Shown here: positions 25,414-38,653 of the stretch, in pieces
How positions within the stretch are numbered: the first letter of the stretch is position 1
How the letters are laid out: the number at the start of each line of letters is the position of its first letter
Source of the DNA: Cucumis sativus
Taxonomy: Eukaryota; Streptophyta; Magnoliopsida; Cucurbitales; Cucurbitaceae
Assembly: GCF_000004075.3 (NCBI RefSeq)
Contig: NC_026660.2
Location: forward strand, 1,178,001 to 1,242,000
DNA length: 64,000 nucleotides
Reading direction: 5' to 3'
The notes under the pieces: generated by a model
The model's database searches: none
Told to the model about the DNA's origin: nothing
The model's input: the letters and a program-made list of their open reading frames with translations, nothing else
Position numbers and translations under genes: made by a program

Positions 25414-28400
25414 ATGGAGTGTGGAAGGAATCGCCATTGTATGGAATGCTGCAAATTTGAGCTGTTTGTAATATGTTTTCTTCTATTCAACCTTCCTTTA
25501 CCTTCAGCAGCTATTGGAGCAAATGAAACAGACAGGCTTGCATTGCTTTCTTTCAAATCTGAGATAACTGTTGATCCATTAGGTTTGTTCATCTCTTGGA
25601 ATGAATCTGTTCATTTTTGCAACTGGGCAGGTGTTATATGCAATCCACAGCGGAGAGTTACTGAGTTAAATCTTCCCTCTTATCAATTCAATGGTAAATT
25701 ATCACCTTCTATAGGGAACTTGAGTTTCCTTACAACATTAAATCTCCCTAACAATAGCTTTGGTGGGGAAATTCCACAAGAGATAGGCAGCTTGAGCAGG
25801 CTGCAAGAATTGGACTTCAGAAACAATTACTTTGTTGGGGAAATTCCAATTACCATATCAAATTGCTCACAGCTTCAATATATTGGATTGTTAAACAACA
25901 ATCTAACTGGCGTGCTGCCAATGGAACTTGGGTTGTTAACCAAGCTTGAAGTATTTCAGTGTTCTTCCAATGAACTGTTTGGAGAAATACCTGAAACATT
26001 TGGAAATCTGTCATCTCTCAGGGGGTTTTGGGGTACCTTGAATAACTTCCATGGCAATATTCCAAGTAGTTTTGGGCAGCTGAGGAATTTGACAGCTCTT
26101 GTTATTGGGGCAAACAAGTTGTCAGGTACTATTCCTTCCTCAATCTACAATATTTCATCTATGAGAATCTTTTCATTACCTGTGAATCAACTTGAGGGTG
26201 GGCTTCCCACAAATTTAGGCTTCATATTCCCAAACCTTCAGATTTTGAAAATCCACACCAATCAATTCAGTGGACCAATTCCTTTTACACTGTCCAATGC
26301 TTCAAAGCTAGAGGAGTTCGTGATCTCAAACAACATGTTTTCTGGGAAGGTGCCTAGCTTGGCGAGCACAAGGCATTTAGAGGTTTTTGGAATAGATAGA
26401 AACAATCTTGGATATGGGAATGTTGATGACTTGAATTTTCTGTTTCCTCTTGTTAACTGTACCAATTTGAGTTCTGTAGTCATCAGTGACAACAATTTTG
26501 GTGGGGCACTACCAGAGTATATAAGCAACTTCTCTACAAAGCTCAGGATTATAGGATTTGGTCGAAATCAGATCCATGGAACAATTCCAACTGAGATTGG
26601 AAATCTCTTTCAGTTAGAGGCATTAGGACTGGAGACAAACCAATTGACTGGTTCTATACCAAGCTCATTTGGCAAACTATATAAACTGAATGATTTGTTT
26701 TTGAACATGAACAAACTCTCAGGGACAATCCCCAAATCTCTTGGAAACTTGTCTGCACTTGGGAGATGCAATCTAAGATTAAACAACTTAACTGGAGCAA
26801 TACCACCAAGTCTAGGAGAAAGCCAAAGTTTGCTAATGCTGGCACTTTCTCAGAACCAATTATCTGGTGCAATACCAAAAGAATTGTTGAGTATATCATC
26901 TTTATCAATTGCACTAGATCTGTCTGAGAATTATTTGACTGGCTCCATTCCATTGGAAGTGGGCAAGTTGGTAAACCTTGGTTATTTGCATATTTCTGAT
27001 AACATGTTAACCGGGGTTATTCCCTCTACTCTCAGTGCTTGTACGAGCTTAGAAGATTTGTACTTGGATGGAAATTTCCTTGAAGGCCCTATACCTGAGT
27101 CTTTGAGTTCTTTGAGAGGTATCGAAGAACTCGATCTTTCTCGCAACAATTTGTCAGGGAAAATTCCAACTTATTTGCAGGAGTTTGAAGTTCTGAGCTA
27201 TTTGAATTTATCTTTCAACAATTTGGAAGGTGAAGTTCCTACTCAAGGAGTGTTCAAAAATACAACTGCGTTTTCAATTCTTGGAAATAAGAAACTTTGC
27301 AATGGTATAAATGAATTAAATCTACCCAGATGCCGTTTGGATTATCCCAGAAAGCAAAAGTTAACTACCAAATTGAAAATAATTATCTCAGTTGTTAGTG
27401 GACTGGTCGGCGCCCTTCTGATCATTTGTTGTCTGCTCTTTTTCTGGTCAAGGAAGAAAAAAAATAAGTCGGATTTGAGTCCATCACTGAAGGCTTCTTA
27501 TTTTGCCGTGTCTTACAATGACCTCCTTAAGGCCACCAATGAGTTTTCTCCAGACAATCTAATTGGAGTTGGCGGTTATGGGTCCGTCTATAAAGGAATC
27601 CTTAGTCAAGATAAAAGTGTTGTTGCGGTTAAAGTGTTCAATCTTCAACATAGGGGAGCTTCTAAGAGTTTTCTGGCAGAATGTGAAGCCCTTAAGAACA
27701 TTAGACATCGGAATCTTGTCCGAATTCTTTCTGCTTGCTCGGGAGTCGATTTTCAAGGAAATGATTTTATGGCATTGGTTTTTGATTTCATGGTTAATGG
27801 CAGCCTAGAGAAGTGGTTGCATCCAGTTGATAATTTGAACCAAGAAGGGGAGAAAATGTATTTAAATATTATGCAAAGGCTAGATATTGCCATTGACGTG
27901 GCTAGTGCTTTAGATTATCTGCATAATGGTAGCCCCATGCCAATAGCTCACTGTGACTTAAAGCCAAGCAATGTTCTTTTGGATGCTGACATGACTGCTC
28001 ATGTTGGAGATTTTGGATTGGCAAAATTTATGGCTGAAACTTCCTTTCAGAATAGATCAACCGAAAGCGAATCCATTGGCATACGAGGCACAGTTGGATA
28101 TGCTCCTCCAGGTAATTTGGATCTTTTTTTTTCTCCAGCTGATCATATATTATCTCTATGCATGTTTTAGCTCTACTTGCTTTCATGGTTCCTTGCACTG
28201 CTTCATCAACTCTACTAAAGCCATAAATTTGAGTCTATACTCAAAACTATTTTTAAAATTCAATTCCTTGAGTCCAAGTAAGATTCAAACTTATTTTCTT
28301 TCAGAAAGTTTTGTACGACTTGTCTGAAAGACTAGTTTTTAATACTAACTCTTTCTTCGACTGTTGCTGAACAAATGTAGAGTATGCCATGGGAAGCAAG

Positions 28401-28754
28401 ATTTCGACATACGGTGATGTGTACAGTTATGGCATCCTATTGTTGGAGATGTTCACTGGAAAGAGTCCAACTGATAATATGTTCAAAGATGGATTAACCT
28501 TGAACAACTATGTTCTTACAGCCTTACCTGAAAGGGTACAAGAAATAGCAGATCCAACAATGGGCATTCAAGAACTGAATGGAATGGGAAACAACAATCT
28601 TATGTTTGAGGCTAATCAATCGCTCAGAATTAAAGACTGCTTGTTTTCCATTTTCAGCATAGGAGTTGCATGTTCTACACAAATGCCTAATCAGAGAATG
28701 AATATCAGTGATGTTGTTTCCCAACTATGCCTTGCAAGAGAAATTTTTTCATAG
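25414..28754 (+). CDS. LRR receptor-like kinase, subfamily XII type, non-RD (copy B)
   Basis: Two exons, 25414-28111 and 28381-28754; 1023 residues. Exon 1 is exactly the same length as in copy A (2698 bases) and the intron interrupts the same codon, so A and B are tandem paralogues. Architecture: signal peptide (LFVICFLLFNLPLPSAA), LRR cap with CNWAGVIC, about 20 LRRs, transmembrane segment (IIISVVSGLVGALLIICCLL), kinase domain with [29 protein letters not shown] (non-RD), GDFGLAK and GYAPPEY. Compared with copy A, the C-terminus is seven residues shorter and the VHCD of A is AHCD here. Differences are scattered over LRR surface positions. A membrane immune or developmental receptor kinase is the expected role; the ligand is not inferable. 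The frame is intact. Confidence 0.92.
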
Positions 28755-30110
28755 GGCTTATGAGCACAATACCTTGTCAAAAGTGAGCAAGCAGTCAATC
28801 CTCCCTGATCATTACCTTATGTATAAAAACCATGTCCCGAGATCGTATTTTGTTAATGATTTTTAGTAGACTCGTGTCGCTATCTGAGTCGACATTAAAC
28901 TTTTCTTAGGTAAATCATGTATAGATGAGATGGATATGAAATACCATATATTTGTATCCCTTTTGAAAAAGAACATTATGTTAATATGGAGTTATACGTT
29001 AGCACTAAATTTATTGACAAAGAAAACAAAACAAATAACAGTAGAAGCAGAGAACATAAGACAGCCAAGTTGGTATCTCAGTTTGGTGCAACTACACCTA
29101 CGTCTGAGGGGTTTTAAGCCTAGTAAAAAAGATAACTTATTTAGATTCAAAATGATTCACAAGTGCAGTGTTTAGGGATCCTAATCAAAAAGATCATTTT
29201 TTGAGATTCAAAACAATTCATGAGTACAGTGTTTTGACTGTACTTAATAGCCTTGAGAGACTAAACTCTCCCAAACTATCAATCTAGGTCTTCAATCTAT
29301 ACTCCCCCAAGATTGAATACTTCATGCTTCTTTCTTGTGTCACCCTGTAGATTCTCCCCCTGAGCGAGACACCATTGAATTCTCTCTAAAAGTTAGGCTC
29401 CCCTAACCATATGAATCTTTTTGCTCCGGTGCATTATAAAGTCATTAACCAAGTGCTCAACACTTACACATTATACAAACTCAGTTTTTCAAGAAAAACT
29501 CACTGTTGACCAAGAGTCCAAAAAGAGTGAAATCCAAACAAGCAGTACTTTTCACTCTCGGCTTACGTATATATATCCTAAGCCACCCACAGTCTGCAAA
29601 TTAGTTCAAAAGCCAAAGATGCCAAATCTTCTGGAATCTAAAAAAGGACTAAATTTCCTAGGATCTTTCGAGAAAGATAAAAGATAATATTTAAAACCTA
29701 GATAACCTAGAAATTCATTCATAGGACAAAAGGAATAAAGGAAATTTGTACGCCAAATCCATAAGACCTTTATATGCAAAGAACATTGAAAGTTGTGCAA
29801 AAACGTAAAATCCTTTTACATTTCTGTTATGAAGTTTGGTCACATCAGCAAACTAACAAACTTACACTAGTTTTGGTGCCGGGAAACAAATACAGATGTA
29901 ATGAACTGAAGGTTTGATCTTCCTTACATTTGTTGGAAGGCTAAGCTAGCTTGTTTATAATAGTTTGAGTGTACAGAGTTTGAGATTGCTTGTATAAAAA
30001 AGTTCAGAACAAAATTATGAATGTGAATTTGTCATAAAGAACACTTTAATTAATATCTCTTATGCCACAATTCTTTCGTTATAATGAGAAAAGATCATGC
30101 TCAAGAGTGA
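28755..30110. other. Spacer between LRR-RLK copy B and anthranilate synthase
   Basis: At about 29119-29236 a unit of roughly 60 bases with AGATTCAAAA, then ATTCA, then AGTGCAGTGTTT / AGTACAGTGTTT is tandemly duplicated with divergence. Between 29305 and 29360 two C-rich tracts (ACTCCCCCAAG, TCTCCCCCTGAG) would be polypurine-tract-like on the minus strand, hinting at retrotransposon debris, but no LTR or coding region is seen. Confidence 0.4.
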
Positions 30111-33100
30111 TCACTTATTAACAAAAGCAGACTCTGCCAAGGCAATGGCACGAGCAAGAGCAGCAGCTTTGTTTTGGCATTCTTGATGTTCATCTTCAGG
30201 ACTACTATCAGCCACTATCCCAGCACCAGCTTGAAGATGAGCAATCCACTCCCGACGCTGGTTCACATCCTTGTACGAGTACATCGTGTCATAATGAGCT
30301 GATGTTGGAAATACAATAGTTCGAAGAGCGAGTGCTATGTCCATATCACCATTAAAAGACACGGTACCAAATCCACCACTATATGGGCCTCGTCTTGTTG
30401 TCTCCAATTCATCGATCAACTCCATGGCCTTTACCTGTATCACAACAACAGGTAAGGTGATAAACGTAAATAAGGATCTAGCTAAGGTGTTCCTATAACA
30501 CTTGGTTGTCAAGAAAACTCATGAAATATTAAATTTTAGGCAGATGATCCTATTATAGTTTTAGACTCATTTTCTTCTAATTCTTTACTCTTTTTCTAAC
30601 TCAACGACACCACCAGGAGAAAAACATAATGGTTTAAGGCAACTTATAAAACAAACAGTAACGAAAAAAACGAATCGAGAAACCTTGGGCGCTCCGCTAA
30701 CTGTTCCGACAGGTAATGCAGCTTGCAAGACATCCCAGCTTGTTAGATGGTCATGTAACTCTCCTGTTACCTACACAATGGAATCATAGTTGCATCACTT
30801 TAATGTGCAATTTCTTGTTCTCTTCTTTCATCTACATGAGAAGGTACCATATTCTTACCGTGGAGCTTATGTGCATTACATGTGAATATCGTTCGATATT
30901 CATAAGTTTTTCTACCTTCACCGAGCTATTTTTTGATACCTACATCACCACCACTAGTTTATGTTACTAACACCGAAATTAATGTAACGAAGCTTTCATA
31001 ATTATATATGAACTTTGAAAACACAATTTTGTTCTTCCTTGTTTCATATCATCTCATGTCATAGTAGTTAACTTTGAATGATAAAATGGAACCTTTCCGA
31101 CATCATTCCGAGCTAAATCAACCAGCATGATGTGTTCTGCACACTGTTTTGCATCATCCAGTAACTGCTTCTCCAACATTTCATCTTCTTTTTCTGTCTT
31201 CCCTCGTCGAACTGTTCCAGCCAATGGGCGATTTACAATCTTATTCTATTGAAACAAGATTTGTTGTTATAATGTTTCATACTAAACAACTTAGTAAAAG
31301 AAAAAACAACTACAATTTGTTACCTTTTTTACACGAGTAAGAATTTCAGGACTAGAACCAACCAATGTGCAACCTCTAGCCTGGACAAGAATGTATAGCA
31401 TGAACAACATGAAGAAAAAAAATAGCTTGGTAAGAACATGTTAGAATTAAAAATTTGTAAACTAAGAGAAAACATTACTTGCAAGTAAGCCATATATGGA
31501 CTCGGATTGACAATTCTCAATGCTCTATAAATTTCAAAAGGATTGGCAAAAGTCCGATACTCAAAACGCTGACTTAGAACTATCTGGAAGATATCTCCTG
31601 CAAGAATATGTTCTTTTGCCCGAAGCACAGCCTCTTTGTACGAGTCACTAGTCATGTTTGATTTCTTCAAGGACGGACCGAATTGCCGAGTATTCAAGTT
31701 GACAAAACCTGGACTTAGCCTTGGACTGACAATGAAAACTCAAACTAATTGATGTTAAATGTTTCAACAGTCATCTAAAATGAAGCACAATTATACTCAC
31801 TGGTCACCATCTTGAAATTTCCTTGCTAGATTGTCCAAACGTTTTACTCCATCTTCATAAGCATTCTCCACTGACAAAAATCCATCAAGCTCCACCCAAA
31901 GTATTATACAGACTTTCTGAGTTTCAAAACTTGATATCAGCAATAGAGTAGAGCAAATTCATTCACATCAATAAGAAGACATACATTTTGGGATAAACAT
32001 CAAATAGATGCAAATTTTTATAATCATAAGACTCATAGTGAGCAGTATATGAGAATTGGTATATGTGTTTAGAAGAAAGAGATCAAATATGCACCTTTTC
32101 AACATGATCAAACACAACAACCTCGTCATAGAGACCTAAATGAAAGTCAGCAAGATTTCTGTCATCCTTTGGAGCTCCTGAGAATGGTAGTTTTTTGCCC
32201 TCCACGTATCGCATTGTATCGTACGAGAAATAACCTACCCATCCACCTATTCATACACCAACACCACAAGTGTTTAATATAACCGTAACCCAACAACTTA
32301 AGTTTCTAAGTTCAAGTATTTAACATGGTAGAAGAGCAAAACATCTGAAGTTAAAACCTCTCTAAAGTCATTGACTCGCTAACAAATATTTATTCACTTG
32401 TTAGGCTCCAGTGATGGTCACAATTTCGTAGAGGGTTTTTATTACCACAACCAAAATCTAGAAGCAAACAAACAGTTCAAACCACATTATATTTAAAATA
32501 TCCTTAATGTTCATAATACAATCCTTTCGGAATACTATCAAAGTTTCACATTTGCTAGATATGAGGATGATCCCGGGTCTATTGAGAACAACTATATCCA
32601 ATAGTATAAGGTCTTCTAAGTAAAACCATGAGAGTTTATGTCTAAAGTAGACAATATCATATAATTATCTAGATATCTGAAGGTCTATTGTCCCTAACAA
32701 ATACATTATATAAACAAAAAAGCACTTTTAGCCAAAAATTTCTTCTGTATACTTAATAAGATATCATTAAACTAACAAGAAAAAAAACATGGACAAATTT
32801 TACCACAAAATGTGTCCGGAAGTCCACCAATTGATTTAGGTTTCCATTTCTCTGAGATTTTAATTGGAATCGTGAATGGATCATCAACAAACTCCTCAGT
32901 CAATCTCCCTTTCTTGTGATCTAAAATATTGATCTTATTCTCCTTTGCCACTATTTCCATAGTTGGTTGAGCTCCCACCACACTATAACGACCCTGTTAT
33001 AAAGAAAATGGTATGAAAATCTAGAGAATGAGAAGGGGAGTTATAAAATATGTTGGAATGTCCTAAATCTAATATCTTGTGCTAACAACAACCAAGTACA

Positions 33101-35136
33101 GAATCTCGTTTAACTTGTATTTGCTAAATTTATGTTAAGGGGAGTAGACTATATAAACTCTCTAATCCCAAGTTACATCTTATCTATAACACATTGTTAA
33201 TGAACTACGTGATTTTTTATTGCTTTATGTTTTTTTGTTTTCTTCATTTGTCAATTTCATAAGACGGTAAAAACGGAAAATAGTGGAAAAGCATTGTCAA
33301 GTAGAAACAAACCTGAGAATTAGACTCGACAGACTCGAAAAGAAAGCTCGGAGAATCCCAATCATTTTCTTTGACTAGACAACGGTATGCTAGTATTGGG
33401 TCAAGTTGATCGCCAAAAATGCATCGAGAAAGGGGGACCAAATTACCATGTTTTGATGCTTCTATAAACTCTGCTGCTTCAACACCTAAAACAACACAAG
33501 ACATTCCTGTGATGATTTTTCATTTCAATGAAATGACACTCTTTTCCTTTTTATGACTATAATTTAATGTTAAAGTTGTGTCAAAAAAATCTGAATTACT
33601 AACTTCTCGAACAATTGTATATATTATTAAAAAGAATGATGGATTGATTTTTAGTAGATTTCTTTTCCTACTTTCAAAAATTCAAGTTTTTTTTTTTTTT
33701 TAATGTTTTTATTATTTTAATAATAAGTCAAGCCACACTTCATTAAAGGAAACATATTAATTGTCTATAAAGTAAAAATTAGCTCATTCTATATGACTTA
33801 GTATTTGATAACTAAGTTAACTCTGTTTTTTTCAAAAAGAAAATAATTAAAATTAAGTTAACCCAAAATTATGTTACTATTAAAATATTGCTAATGACAA
33901 CTTCATAAAAATACCATATTTAAAAGTTTTAAAATAATACTAATTTTAAATACTTTTTATTATAAAAATTTGAGAGACTTGAAACTAAGGTCCATGTCTT
34001 ATTCCAATTTATATTTTTTTAAAATTGATAAAATAATTTAATGTTTTATAAATTTATTGTAAGCATTTAATTGTATTTCTGACACTAATTTGTTTTTTAG
34101 GGGTTAATTTATATTTTTACTAAAAGAAAATGTTTCAATTTGCATAAAAGAGTATCAAATTGGCCTCTAATTTTTATTATTTTCTATCTTGTGCATAACA
34201 AATTTCTCAACTTTTCAATAGATTTGTTGAATAAATCAACCCACAAATCAAAATTTAAAGTTTAAACTTCCATTCAACACAGAAAGTCTAACTTAATTTA
34301 TTTTTTAAAAAAACAACTTATTGATTTTTAAAAGCACTAAATTGTTATAATTTTATTAGACATTTTCATGGTTTAAGAACTAATCAAACAGAAATAAAAA
34401 ATCAATTAAAACATTATTTAAAAAGTTAAAAAAATTATAACAAAATAATCTTTTGTTCCTAAATTTTGGATGTAATTTCTATTTATCTCTCACATTTGAT
34501 AAAATATATCTTTTGTCCCTAGATTTTGGATGTAATTTCTGTTTAATTTCTAACATTTGATTGTAAAGTTTTGGGTTTGAATTCAATCTAGTTATTAAAT
34601 TTTAAAATGTTACAATTTTACGTTTGATATTCGAATTTTTTATTTAGAATGAGTACTTAATGAAAATTTGAGATTAAAAATGTAATATCATCAAAAACTA
34701 AATTAAAATAAAAAAAATTAGAACTAAATATATAACATTTTAAAACGTATAAATTAAATAGAAACTAAACTATCGTAATAAAAAATATTTAATATATCTG
34801 AGTAAAGAATAAAAAAAAAAAAAAACTTTAGTTTACGGAAAAAGAATATATTTTGTAAGAAAAAAAAGGGAAATAGGAAAAAGAAACAACAAAAAGCAAT
34901 TTACCCAAAGAGTTGGAAGCTGCGGTCGAAAGAGCAGAAGAAACAAAGCTTGGGAAACTCTTGACGGACGGAGACCGGCAACCGGAGGAGAATGGAGAAT
35001 CAAGAGGAGATGGAAAAAACCGGCGGGCAGTGCTGTGGGCGGAACCAGTATGGAGAGAGGTAATACTCGGTGGTTGGGGGCGGGGGGAGGGGAAGAGAGA
35101 GGTGGGTTGAGAGAGGTTGTTAATGAAAGATTGCAT
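30111..35136 (-). CDS. ASA: Anthranilate synthase alpha subunit, plastid precursor
   Basis: Component I of anthranilate synthase converts chorismate (with Gln or ammonia) to anthranilate, the committed step of tryptophan synthesis, in plastids with a beta amidotransferase subunit. Eleven exons on the minus strand: 35136-34905, 33485-33313, 32993-32804, 32246-32095, 31916-31801, 31725-31479, 31380-31324, 31245-31093, 30939-30859, 30770-30684, 30434-30111; 603 residues. The first 75 or so residues are Ser/Pro-rich and basic with few acids, a transit peptide. Family motifs in order: [17 protein letters not shown] (from 136), [108 protein letters not shown]. The linker between FESVE and GRYSVVG is a few residues shorter than I recall for family members. 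It ends SAFVNK at TGA. The length matches plant ASA proteins. Paralogue assignment (ASA1 or ASA2) is not possible here. Confidence 0.93.
32585..32680. repeat. Fragment of AAAGTGGACAATATCATA repeat in an ASA intron
   Basis: AAAACCATGAGAGTTTATGT followed by AAAGTAGACAATATCATA matches the core of the repeat at 17711-17768. It lies within ASA intron 3 (32803-32247), away from the splice sites. Confidence 0.5.
34444..34562. repeat. Tandem duplication, unit about 62 bases, in ASA intron 1
   Basis: Two adjacent copies share ATCTTTTGTCCCTAGATTTTGG-like sequence, then ATGTAATTTCTRTTTA, then ACATTTGAT (copy 1 from about 34448, copy 2 from about 34508). No coding role. Confidence 0.55.
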
Positions 35137-35245
35137 TTCTAGATTTCGGACAAAGGAAAGTGGGGGAAATGGGAGAGACCTTGGAAGTGTAAAGATTGAT
35201 TAATTAAAAATGTTGAAGGCTTTAAGTTCTAAGGAGGTTCCTAAT

Positions 35246-35254
35246 TATATATAT
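35246..35254 (-). promoter_or_regulatory. Possible TATA box of anthranilate synthase
   Basis: ATATATATA on the minus strand about 110 bases upstream of the ASA start codon at 35136, a plausible distance for a short plant 5' UTR. AT-rich surroundings limit certainty. Confidence 0.35.
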
Positions 35255-38200
35255 GTGAATTTAATCATCTCTTCCACGTCAGACATTGCATGTAACGGTC
35301 CAGACTACAAAGGAATTTGATGACGTTTTTTTGGAGTTTTTGGTTGATGATGAATGAACCATCTCAAATTATTCAGTTAATCAGTTCTTCTTTCTTCCTT
35401 TTTTTATTCTTCTTTTCTTTCTTTGCTTTACCACTTTTTTTTATTATGTTTTAGCCTTTCACTTTTTCTTCCACCAACCCTATAAAAATCACTGCTCAAT
35501 AACTATAATCATACTTAAGTTGTAAATTATACCCTCAAAGTTTTATTTATAAAATTGGATCCTTCAAGTTTAAAAATTGGATCATAACCCATCTAAATCA
35601 AACCTTTATTTCAACTTTCTAGCTTTCAATCTTACCATTTTAATTTTTATTAGAATATTATCAAATAACGAGATATTTAAACTATTTGTGTCCATTTTAG
35701 TATGATAGATTGTGATATTTCTTTATATTTATAAGTATACTTTCAAAACCTATGTGATTTAAAATAATTTTTCTTTCATTTAAACTTTTATTTTATAAAA
35801 ACGGTTTAAATTTCATTTTTAAATGACTTATTTTTTAAATTAAATACTAAAAAATTGTATTCTAAACACTTTTTAAATTAGAAATGGTTTTTACAATTTC
35901 TCATGTATTTGAATTCAGTTTTACGTTTAATAAATTTTAACATTAGTCATCATAATGGGTTAGTTTGAATTAAACTTTTCCCTCAAAAAAAAAAGTTTTT
36001 AAAATGTTGATGTAAATTTTTATGGGATTTGGCAAAAATAATATATAGGCAATTATTTCATTGTGAACATATAGTTTAGGGAAAGTTAATAAAAACTTAA
36101 ACTTGTTTGAATTAATAATTAGCTAAATTTAAACATTTAAAAGTAGATAACGCCTTTTAAATATCACAAGCCAAAATATGTTATCATATATTTTATAATT
36201 TTTCTTTTAATATTATAGAGCGTAGTGTGATATTAAATTACAAATCTTTGGTTATTGTCACATTTACATTCATATGTTAGTTGAATTATGTTCATTTTGG
36301 CAGTGTAGTTATGTAAATGATAAATATTTATTATAATAAGACCTAAAATATTATCTATATTTTATTATTTGATATCATTAATGAAATGGCCCCTATTTAC
36401 TTTTCTTTTTGGTGGAACTACCCTATTTACTTTAATGGGATATTGAGATTGAAATAAATTCCAACTTTTTCAATATCGACCCCTTCCTAACTAAAAATTG
36501 AGCAAAGCCTTTAGTTACATTTATTGAGTGTAGCCTAGCATACAATTCATAATCCATATATATCACGATCACTTAGTGGATGATAATAAAGAGTTAAAAG
36601 AAATTTTCTCCAAATTAATTCAAAGTTTGTTGGCGACCTCTATTCGTATTAAAATCATATGAAATCTCAATCAATAACCAAAAACATGGTAGGATTAAAT
36701 AGTTGTCTTATCGTTCTTAAAAAACTGTCAACATGCATATAAATATAAATATTAATATATATATATATAACATCACTATCTAATAGATGCGGGTCAAGTT
36801 TTAAACATTTTTTTGTAAGAAAGATGTAAAGCGTTACATTTTAAATATTAGGAGAAAGGGGTAAGTGAAAGACGACCTTTAAGAAGTACACTTTTAATGA
36901 GGATGAAAACAACCCTACAAAAGAATTGATTGAAGTGATAATCTTTTTTCCTTACTTATATTGCAATTATCTAGAACAACAGCTACTCTCAATTTATGGT
37001 TGTGGAATGAGACTCACGGATGAAAATAAGGAAATTCTTCTAAAAATTATTAATTTAATTAGTTTATGAAATTATCAATTAGGTATTCATTTTTCTATTT
37101 GACTATAACAGACTACGTAGACGTTGATTGATTGTTTGTTCGTGTCACATATATATATGAATAAAATGGTTATCATGCGGATTCTAAAGTTTGTTTTCTT
37201 CTTCAAGATTGTGTGTCATCTAGTTGTTAATGAGATGATATGGTTACACAAGCCGCCTCATTAGGATTAAGCCTGAATGATCAAGTCATTTGGTTTTTAG
37301 GTGTTATATATATATACATATAAAGTAGTGTTGGAGCTCGATTGATTGTTGTAATTGTGTGATGAAAGAGAGCTTAGAAGTTAGAATTAGGAAGTCAGGA
37401 TCATCCTTCAATGGGATATTTAGAATTATTGAAATATCTTGAAAAATTATGGCATTGCTCCTTATATCTTGACTTCACTCGGTAATGAATTGTTGTGTGA
37501 TTAAAAGTTCAAGATTATTTTTAAAATGAAATATTCACTATTTTACTTATATACTGACTTTAACTACTTTTAATCTTTTTCTTTTAAAGTTCAAAAATAT
37601 TTTTTAAAACAATGGACTAATAGTTTTTATCCAACACTACAAATTGAAGATTTGTTAATCTAACATTTTATCAATATAACAAAATATCACAGTCTATTGA
37701 AAAAGTAGTATATACATTATTGGCTTTATCATAAATTTATGCTCTTTGTCGACATTTGAGCTGGTCTTGGTTGTTTTACAATATGTCATCGGTAACATAA
37801 CATGCCTTACATTGAATTTATATTATAGTTTTTTCCTTCCAAAGCAATGTTTTTGTAACGTAGGAGCCCTTGATGGCATGCCCAAACCTGCATATAAGGC
37901 AAGAACATCAATACTCAAGTTTCACAAAATTCAAAGTTTTTTTGTAAAGCATTTTAAGGAGTAAAAAAAGTTAGGTTAAAATAAAAATTTTGTTTTGTTA
38001 ATTTCAAATTCTATATTTTTTAATATTTAATTTTAGTTTATACACACTTCTTAGATGAGGACGGATAAATGCATTTTCCATTTCGTTTTGATTGACTTTC
38101 ATTAACTTATAGATATATATTCGAATGGTTTTAACTCTTTTTGTCCTATTTAGTTTATGAGTTTTAAAAAGTGTGTATTTTTCAATGCTCAAATTTAGAA

Positions 38201-38653
38201 AAATAAATTCATTTGGTCCATAAAATTTTAAAATGTATATCGTTAGTTCTCAAATTTTGAAAATTGATTTAGAAAGTAAGTCAAAAGGAATATTTTGAAT
38301 ATTTAAATAGTAAACATATATAACACATTTCTCATCATTTAGGACTAAAAAAATCAAAATTTCCTATCGTTCATAAGTTTGAATCATTTTTCAAATATTA
38401 GATTAGGAAATTGCAAAAACATTTTAAAAAAAAAGTCACGACACCTCTTTTTTACCTATCGCAAATATGACAAGTAATTAGTGATATCAACCATGGTAAA
38501 AAGAGACATGAACTTTTAAATTTATTAATTTTGTAATTTAGAAAATGCGTGTTTCTATTATCATTTTTTTTTTCTATTTTTGCCTGTATTAAGAATAATT
38601 TTCGGTTCAAATTGGACCAAACTAAGATCCTCAGTTTCAACTTAACCCCAACA
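35255..38653. other. Intergenic, no gene recognised
   Basis: About 3.4 kb of AT-rich DNA between ASA and the hydrolase-like fragment. A TATATATATATA microsatellite lies near 36756-36768. I searched it by eye for the missing catalytic exons of the hydrolase-like gene (minus strand) and saw none. Confidence 0.5.

Noticed and set aside
29305-29360. Minus-strand polypurine-tract-like G-rich runs, possible Copia remnant
   Set aside because: No adjacent LTR start, primer-binding site or coding remnant, so not enough for an element call.
34828-35136. Treating the 102-codon minus frame as a small stand-alone protein
   Set aside because: It is ASA exon 1 (transit peptide) reading past its donor at 34904 into intron 1.
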